Of a stretch of 14,601 nucleotides of DNA, positions 1-11,391 are shown one piece after another. This DNA is from Tumulicola sp039922955. Lineage in GTDB: Bacteria; Vulcanimicrobiota; Vulcanimicrobiia; Vulcanimicrobiales; Vulcanimicrobiaceae. The stretch lies in the NCBI GenBank assembly GCA_039922955.1, contig JBDTDR010000169.1, positions 1 to 14,601 on the forward strand, written 5' to 3'. Made by a program: the position numbers and the translations under genes. The notes under the pieces are model-generated. The model ran no database searches, was not told the origin of the DNA, and worked only from the letters and a program-made list of their open reading frames with translations. Every line of letters starts with the position of its first letter. Position 1 is the stretch's first letter.

Positions 1-3552
<3,552 letters not shown>

Positions 3553-3558
3553 CCGGCG

Positions 3559-4461
3559 ATGCCGCCGCGGATAGGCATCGTCGGTACGGGCCGCATGGGC
3601 GCGAGCATCGCCCAGCGTCTCAAAGACGTCGGGTACGCGGTCACGGCGCTCTACGACGCACGTCCGGAGGTCGCCGCCGAAACCGCCAAACTCACCGGCG
3701 GCGAGGCGACGGCCTCGCTGGCTCGCGTCGCCGAACTCTGCGACGTCGTAATCACCGTCGTCAGCGACGATGCGGCCATGGACGCGATCTTTGCCGCCGA
3801 CGGCGACACACTGTTGAAGGGTGCGAACGGGAAAATCTTCATAAACTGCGCGACGGTCACGCCGAAAGTGCACGTTGATATCCAGCGCCGCGTCGAAGAG
3901 CGTGGCGGGCATTCCCTCGAGGCGTGCATGGCTAGTTCGATTCCGCAAGCGCGAAACGGAACGCTCTACCTCATGGTCGCGGGCCGGGAGGACGTCTTCG
4001 CGCAGGTTAAGCCGCTTCTTGAAAGGATGAGCGCTTCGCTCAAATACGTCGGCCCGGCCGGCAAGGCTGCCGAAGTGAAAGCCTTGGTCAACATGGTGAT
4101 GAACGTCAACACGGCGGGGCTCGCCGAAGGCCTCGGACTCGCCGATGCCCTCGGGCTCGACCTCAACGTGGTTCGCGAGATCTTTTCGCAGACCGGGGCA
4201 AACTCGCGCGTGCTCGAAACCGACGGCGCCGACATGCAGAACCGTGACCACGAAGTATATTTTTCAGCCGAGCACGCAGCCAAGGATTCCGGCATCGCGC
4301 TCGCGCTGGCAAACGGCGCCGGCCTCAGCCTTCCGCTCGCACGCGCCACCTACGAGCAATACGAGCGCATGAAGCAGCTCGGGCTGGGACAGCTCGACAA
4401 GTCCGGCGTCTCCGACCTCACTTTTATTTCGCGCCACGGAAAGGAACTCACCAATGCCTAG
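3559..4461 (+). CDS. NAD(P)-dependent oxidoreductase, 3-hydroxyisobutyrate dehydrogenase family
   Basis: A 300-aa soluble beta-hydroxyacid dehydrogenase, the usual length for the MmsB/GarR/GlxR family, which oxidises short 3-hydroxy acids or reduces semialdehydes with NAD(P). The N-terminal Rossmann fold shows the dinucleotide loop GTGRMG at residues 9-14. The family's catalytic lysine is K174 within AEVKALVN, with N178 four residues on, and a second conserved lysine lies in AAKDSGIAL (K242). The substrate loop, normally D-x-P-V-S-G-G, reads EACMASSIPQARNGTL here (121-136), so the substrate cannot be named. The ATG lies 6 nt after the rpoB stop. AGGAG sits at 3542-3546 inside the last rpoB codons, which implies coupled translation. 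The 3' end overlaps the next gene by 8 nt. Family assignment is firm; calling it 3-hydroxyisobutyrate dehydrogenase proper would be a guess. Confidence 0.9.
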   Translation: MPPRIGIVGTGRMGASIAQRLKDVGYAVTALYDARPEVAAETAKLTGGEATASLARVAELCDVVITVVSDDAAMDAIFAADGDTLLKGANGKIFINCATVTPKVHVDIQRRVEERGGHSLEACMASSIPQARNGTLYLMVAGREDVFAQVKPLLERMSASLKYVGPAGKAAEVKALVNMVMNVNTAGLAEGLGLADALGLDLNVVREIFSQTGANSRVLETDGADMQNRDHEVYFSAEHAAKDSGIALALANGAGLSLPLARATYEQYERMKQLGLGQLDKSGVSDLTFISRHGKELTNA

Positions 4462-4900
4462 CACAGCGAACAAGCAAATTCCCTATATCAGCTCGCAGAC
4501 GACCGGTCCGCTCGGAGCGGCGCACCTTCCGCGCCTATGGACGAAACTCACCCTGGGGAACACCGACGATCTCGCCGAGGGATGGGAGTACTGCGGCCAG
4601 GGTTTCGATCAGATGACGATCTCGAACTTAGGCCTGGATCGCGAAATGGTGTTGGAGTTCGTGCGCACCCACAAGCCGACGTATGTGGCGTTTGAGGAGT
4701 ACGTCGTTGCCCACGGCAAAACGGACGCGGAGACGATTCGCAAGCACAATGCGGCCATCCACGGATACAATCATTCGCCCGAAACCGCCAAACGGATGCG
4801 CGAAGCGATCGGGCTCAAGAACGAGAACGTCAACGACGCGGTGACGCTCAACTCGCTCGACGACCTCCACGAGCTGCACAAACAAGTTCACGGTACGTGA
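4454..4900 (+). CDS. DUF5069-like protein
   Basis: A 148-aa protein with no signal peptide or membrane segment, so probably cytoplasmic. From memory it follows the pattern of the DUF5069 family: an early LPRLWTKLTLG segment (25-35), a C-x-x-G-F-D element (47-52), an NLGLDRE helix (58-64), an asparagine-centred IRKHNAAIHGY segment (95-105), and a C-terminal SLDDLHELH (134-142). I could not verify this with a profile search. No catalytic function is known to me for that family, and I assign none. The ATG at 4454 overlaps the end of the dehydrogenase gene by 8 nt and has a good Shine-Dalgarno AAGGA at 4441-4445, 8 nt upstream. The TGA stop overlaps the GTG start of the next gene. The tight packing suggests that it works with the dehydrogenase and hydrolase, but no shared pathway can be read from the sequence. 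Confidence 0.8.
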   Translation: MPSTANKQIPYISSQTTGPLGAAHLPRLWTKLTLGNTDDLAEGWEYCGQGFDQMTISNLGLDREMVLEFVRTHKPTYVAFEEYVVAHGKTDAETIRKHNAAIHGYNHSPETAKRMREAIGLKNENVNDAVTLNSLDDLHELHKQVHGT

Positions 4901-5691
4901 CGTCGAGCCGCCGCCGGCTCGCGCTCGACGACGGTGCCTTCACCACGGTGGAGCGCTGGGGCGAGCGCGGTCCGGTGGTGCTCGCCGTCCACGGAATGAC
5001 CAGCTCGCGCAAGTCCTGGGAACGCCTGGCGCGGCATCTCGACGGACGCTTTCGCACGGTCGCCTACGATCAGCGCGGCCACGGCGATAGTGCCGGCGTC
5101 GGCGGCCCGATGTCGCTCGAGCGCGGCACTCGCGATCTGGAAAATATCATTGCGGCGCTGGACGAACCGGTCGATCTGCTGATCGGCCATTCGTGGGGCG
5201 GTGCCGTCGCGATCCTCGCTGCGCCGCAAATGCCGGTGCGCCGCGTCGCGGCCATCGACCCGATGATTCGCCAAGTAAGCGAATCGTGGTACGAAGAATA
5301 TCTGGAGGAATTGCGCGAGCAATTTCTGCTCCTGGGCGATGCGCGCGATGCCCGCACCCGCGAAGATTACGCCGATTGGGCGCCGCTCGACGTCGAAGCC
5401 AAGGTGCACGCCGTGCACGCGATGACCGCCGCTCCGATCGAAGGTCTGATGCGCGAAAATCCCGCGTCGAAGTGGGATCTGCGTAGGACGATCGCGCAGT
5501 TCGACAAGCCGCTGTTGCTAGCCATGGCCGCGCCCGGCGAAGGCATCAACGAAGCCGCGACCCTCGCGGAGGTCGAGCGCAATCATGCGCCGGGCGTCGA
5601 AATCGTCGCGTTCCCGGGGGCCGGACACAACCTGCATCGCACCGCCTTCGATGCCTTCGCCCGCACCCTGGACGACTTTTTAACGCGCTAG
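4897..5691 (+). CDS. alpha/beta hydrolase
   Basis: A 264-aa protein of the alpha/beta-hydrolase fold, a typical size for single-domain esterases or C-C bond hydrolases. The oxyanion-hole loop is HGMTSS (32-37), followed by the strand and loop DQRGHGDS (58-65). The nucleophile elbow is GHSWGG with Ser99, and the catalytic histidine is H244 in GAGHNLHR. The acid that normally follows strand 6 is not obvious: the segment reads MAAPGEGIN, so E215 may replace the usual Asp. There is no signal peptide, so it is probably cytoplasmic. The start is GTG at 4897, overlapping the upstream TGA in a GTGA arrangement. I see no Shine-Dalgarno for it, so expression probably depends on coupling to the preceding gene. 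Substrate unknown. It is the last gene of the rpoB-led run. Confidence 0.88.
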   Translation: MTSSRRRLALDDGAFTTVERWGERGPVVLAVHGMTSSRKSWERLARHLDGRFRTVAYDQRGHGDSAGVGGPMSLERGTRDLENIIAALDEPVDLLIGHSWGGAVAILAAPQMPVRRVAAIDPMIRQVSESWYEEYLEELREQFLLLGDARDARTREDYADWAPLDVEAKVHAVHAMTAAPIEGLMRENPASKWDLRRTIAQFDKPLLLAMAAPGEGINEAATLAEVERNHAPGVEIVAFPGAGHNLHRTAFDAFARTLDDFLTR

Positions 5692-5731
5692 GAGTCTGTC
5701 CTAGGCGGCCACCGCCGGCCCCAGCCGGGGC
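5688..5731 (+). other. cluster of three short hairpins after the hydrolase gene
   Basis: Three inverted repeats follow one another closely, starting at the hydrolase stop codon. The first is CTAGGA/TCCTAG (5688-5693 with 5699-5704, 5-nt loop). The second is GGCGG/CCGCC (5704-5708 with 5712-5716, 3-nt loop), sharing base 5704 with the first. The third is GCCCC/GGGGC (5718-5722 with 5727-5731, 4-nt loop). No run of T follows, so this is not a standard intrinsic terminator. It could act as a weak or Rho-assisted end of the rpoB transcript, or as a 3'-end stabiliser. Short GC-rich stems are common by chance in such DNA, so the functional reading is weak. Confidence 0.35.
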
Positions 5732-5772
5732 GGAGGATTCCAACGTTCGTGCCGGGCTCCGGAGGGACGGCC

Positions 5773-5801
5773 TTGCCTCCAGGGCTATTTTGCAGTAGAA
5801 T
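5773..5801 (+). promoter_or_regulatory. putative sigma70-type promoter for rpoC
   Basis: A -35 box TTGCCT (5773-5778) and a -10 box TAGAAT (5796-5801) are separated by exactly 17 nt. They lie in a locally AT-richer patch of an otherwise GC-rich gap between the hydrolase and rpoC. Transcription would be expected to begin near 5808, leaving a leader of about 124 nt before the rpoC TTG. Both boxes match the housekeeping consensus at four or five of six positions. Position, spacing and context all fit a dedicated rpoC promoter, though no experimental evidence is available here. Confidence 0.55.
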
Positions 5802-5807
5802 AGCGGT

Positions 5808-5931
5808 CCGTGCCTTAGGCCTTCTGAAGGTCCGGTCGGCGGCAACGGTGGGACCCTTTACGCGACAACGTGAAGGCGCGTTCCCTGCGTCAGCGGCAAC
5901 CGGCAGCACGGCAACCGACGGAGTTCTCCCT
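5808..5931 (+). other. putative rpoC 5' leader
   Basis: Predicted untranslated leader between the putative promoter and the rpoC TTG. It can form GGTCC/GGACC (5829-5833 with 5851-5855) and ACGCG/CGCGT (5860-5864 with 5877-5881, 12-nt loop). It then carries the repeated CGGCAAC words listed separately. The rpoC frame stays open upstream through this stretch to a GTG at 5749, but the translated sequence does not look like RpoC and precedes the conserved N-terminus, so I treat it as noncoding. I recognise no known riboswitch or ribosomal-protein leader. Confidence 0.4.
5840..5915 (+). repeat. repeated CGGCAAC words in the rpoC leader
   Basis: The heptamer CGGCAAC occurs three times, at 5840-5846, 5894-5900 and 5909-5915, with a one-mismatch copy CGGCAGC at 5901-5907. 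The last three units fall within 22 nt and end only a few bases before the Shine-Dalgarno. They could be a binding site for an RNA- or DNA-binding protein, or chance repetition in GC-rich sequence. Confidence 0.4.

Positions 5932-5934
<3 letters not shown>
5920..5934 (+). promoter_or_regulatory. Shine-Dalgarno and TTG start deciding the rpoC start
   Basis: GGAG at 5920-5923 is followed after 8 nt by TTG at 5932-5934. The next residues read NLIDVNNFDAMRIGLASPEQ, which is the conserved beginning of bacterial RpoC. This fixes the start here rather than at the in-frame GTG 183 nt upstream. Confidence 0.8.
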
Positions 5935-9723
<3,789 letters not shown>

Positions 9724-9761
9724 CGAGGTAGGGTTTCCCCCCATACGCTCGGCGTGCTTTC

Positions 9762-9779
9762 GGTGCTACCGTCAGCACC
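9762..9779 (+). promoter_or_regulatory. hairpin abutting the lipoprotein start codon
   Basis: A perfect 6-bp inverted repeat, GGTGCT (9762-9767) and AGCACC (9774-9779) with a 6-nt loop, ends exactly one base before the ATG at 9780. No Shine-Dalgarno is visible between the rpoC stop and this ATG. In RNA the stem would fill the ribosome landing site; in DNA it could be a protein-binding dyad. It has no T run, so it is not an obvious rpoC terminator. Confidence 0.45.
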
Positions 9780-10811
9780 ATGCAGAATATACAACGCTCC
9801 ATCGGATGGGCGCTCGCCACCGGATGCGCCTTGACGCTCCTCGCCGGCTGTTCCAACTCCGGATCGTCGCAACTGCCGGCTAGTTCCGGTGCGCCCGGCG
9901 CCTTCGCGTCGTTCGACGAGGGCGTGCGTTCGCGAACCGACGTCGTACGCGGCGGTTTGGTATTCGTCGATCCGGCCTTGCTCAAGGCGCAAATCTTCGT
10001 GGCCGAATATAACCCCTCGGGCTCGACTCCGGTGAAAGATTACAACGCCGTGGACAAGTTGAACCATAAGGGGATTTGCGAGATCACCTCGGTCGGCGAG
10101 GGCATCAACGCCCTCGGCGTCGATGGTTCGAACGAACTCTGGGTGCCCCAATCCCTGGACCTCAAAACCAATGCTCCCGACGTGCTCTCGTTTGCGCCTA
10201 ACTGTGGCGCCGCCGGGGTGACGCTGACCGGTCCAAAGGGCCAGCCCGCCGCCATCGCGTTTGCCTCCGACGGCACGCGCTACGTCGACGACATTCTCGG
10301 GCCGTCGAGCACGGCAGGGAACGTTTCGGTCTATCCCAAGGGCAAGACCAAGCCCGCCCGCTACCTCACGAACTCCAACATTTTCCTGGCGTCGGGCATC
10401 GGCGTCGACTCGAAAAACAACGTCTACGTTTCGTTCCACAGCGCTGCCAGCGCGACGGGTATCCTGCTGTTCAAGGGAGGCAAAATGCCGGGTACTCCGA
10501 TCGCGAACATCAATCTTGGCGCTCCGGGCATGCTCACGTTCGATAAGCACGACGACATGATCGTTACGGACGACGTGAACCTCACCTTGAACGTGTACGC
10601 TCCGCCCTACACCAAAGTGCCGAAGGCGTATCCGTTGAAAGGCGCATCGCCCCAGTGTTCGCTCAACGCCGCTCAAACCAACTTGGCTTGTGGGGACAAG
10701 CCCCACACGGCGGTTGATATCTACGCGTATCCCGCCGGCAGCTACCAGTATAGCTTTAACAACGGACTGGGCAGCGCCACCGTCATCGGGGTCGTGCAGG
10801 ATCCTAGATAA
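9780..10811 (+). CDS. predicted beta-propeller lipoprotein
   Basis: A 343-aa exported protein. Residues 1-24 form a lipoprotein signal: a positively charged start (R6), a hydrophobic core, and the lipobox LAGC with the acylated Cys at 24, followed by a Ser/Gly-rich linker. The mature part holds recurring blade-like units of the NHL/SMP-30 beta-propeller type: GVDGSNELWVP (113-123), IAFASDGTRYVDD (159-171), GIGVDSKNNVYVSF (206-219), and MLTFDKHDDMIVTDD (251-265). These alternate with strands such as VSVYPKGKTKP, GILLFKGGKMP, LNVYAPPYTKVP and VDIYAYPAG. C100, C142, C293 and C304 could form disulphides outside the cytoplasm. No enzymatic residues are recognisable, so a binding or sensing role is only inferred. 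It starts 56 nt after rpoC and ends 22 nt before the next gene, so it probably heads an operon with the ATPase-regulator genes. No Shine-Dalgarno is visible; the ATG is chosen because the signal peptide begins there. Confidence 0.82.
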   Translation: MQNIQRSIGWALATGCALTLLAGCSNSGSSQLPASSGAPGAFASFDEGVRSRTDVVRGGLVFVDPALLKAQIFVAEYNPSGSTPVKDYNAVDKLNHKGICEITSVGEGINALGVDGSNELWVPQSLDLKTNAPDVLSFAPNCGAAGVTLTGPKGQPAAIAFASDGTRYVDDILGPSSTAGNVSVYPKGKTKPARYLTNSNIFLASGIGVDSKNNVYVSFHSAASATGILLFKGGKMPGTPIANINLGAPGMLTFDKHDDMIVTDDVNLTLNVYAPPYTKVPKAYPLKGASPQCSLNAAQTNLACGDKPHTAVDIYAYPAGSYQYSFNNGLGSATVIGVVQDPR

Positions 10812-10820
10812 GCGATCTGC

Positions 10821-10826
10821 GAGGAG
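10821..10826 (+). promoter_or_regulatory. Shine-Dalgarno of the 181-aa gene
   Basis: GAGGAG lies 7 nt before the ATG at 10834. A second, equally good site, GGAGG at 10849-10853, precedes an in-frame ATG at 10864 by 10 nt. Either start, or both, could be used, giving 181 or 171 residues. The upstream in-frame ATG at 10690 lies inside the lipoprotein gene, and its added sequence has no regulator homology. Confidence 0.65.
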
Positions 10827-10833
10827 TCGGCGC

Positions 10834-11379
10834 ATGAACCCGCGCGCTGGAGGGGATCGAGCGATGCTTTCGGACGAAGATCGCCGGGCTCTCCAGCACG
10901 CCGCCTTGCTGGGTTGCCGTTTCGACGCGCTGCTGCTGGCGCTCGCGATGCAGCGTGACTTGGTCGGGGTATTCGCCTCGTTGGCGCGCTGCCGCGAGGC
11001 CGGGCTCATCGTCGCGCAAGACGACGACGGCTATCGCTGGAAGTTCACCCACGATCTGGTGCACCAACGATTTGCCGGTTCGGTGCCGCACGCTCGCAAG
11101 CGTCAGTATCACGGGCAGACGCTGGCGGCCCTCGAGACGGTCCCGGATTGTGCTTCTCGAGTCGATCAGCTGGCGTACCACGCTGCCGAGTCGGGGAACG
11201 AGGAAAAGGCGCGGCTGTACAACGAGCGCGCGGGCGACATGGCGTTTCATCTGCGAGCCCTCCCCGAAGCCCGGCAGTATTTTGCGGTGGCGCTGGCCGC
11301 TGCCAACGACGATTTCACACGTACCCGCCTGTGCGCGAAGGTCGCGGCTGTCCAGGAGCATTCGCGCGCACTAACGTAG
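10834..11379 (+). CDS. stand-alone winged-helix/TPR module related to the adjacent ATPase-LuxR regulator
   Basis: A 181-aa protein with no signal peptide, no Walker motifs and no LuxR HTH. Residues 12-173 align without any gap to residues 289-450 of the 931-aa regulator encoded just downstream (constant offset 277). I count 64 identities in 162 positions (about 40%), including HAA-LG-RFD, LAYHA-ESG, YNERA and RALPEA. In the regulator this region follows the ATPase domain and covers the winged-helix-like segment and the first TPR-like helices. Homology starts right after the second possible start codon and stops a few residues before the TAG. The gene lies 22 nt after the lipoprotein gene and 12 nt before the regulator, in the same frame as the latter. 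It has its own Shine-Dalgarno. It could be a remnant of a once complete paralogue, or a retained partner or inhibitor of the regulator. The gapless reading frame favours retention but does not prove it. Confidence 0.8.
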   Translation: MNPRAGGDRAMLSDEDRRALQHAALLGCRFDALLLALAMQRDLVGVFASLARCREAGLIVAQDDDGYRWKFTHDLVHQRFAGSVPHARKRQYHGQTLAALETVPDCASRVDQLAYHAAESGNEEKARLYNERAGDMAFHLRALPEARQYFAVALAAANDDFTRTRLCAKVAAVQEHSRALT

Positions 11380-11391
11380 TACTGGCCGACG

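Noticed and set aside
5741..5780. GGAGG/CCTCC inverted repeat just upstream of the rpoC promoter as a terminator
   Set aside because: It is a short stem with a long loop and no T run, and it overlaps the -35 region; chance complementarity in GC-rich DNA is the simpler explanation.
5749..5931. N-terminal extension of rpoC starting at GTG 5749
   Set aside because: The extra 61 residues do not resemble RpoC, the putative promoter falls inside the stretch, and the conserved N-terminus starts at TTG 5932 with a Shine-Dalgarno at the right distance.
10690..10833. Upstream start of the 181-aa gene at ATG 10690
   Set aside because: It would overlap the lipoprotein gene by more than 100 nt with sequence lacking homology to the regulator, whereas ATG 10834 and ATG 10864 each have a strong Shine-Dalgarno.
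10834..11391. The 181-aa frame as the true N-terminus of the regulator, split by a sequencing error
   Set aside because: It duplicates internal residues 289-450 of the regulator instead of supplying missing N-terminal sequence, and the regulator already begins with a normal ATPase domain.
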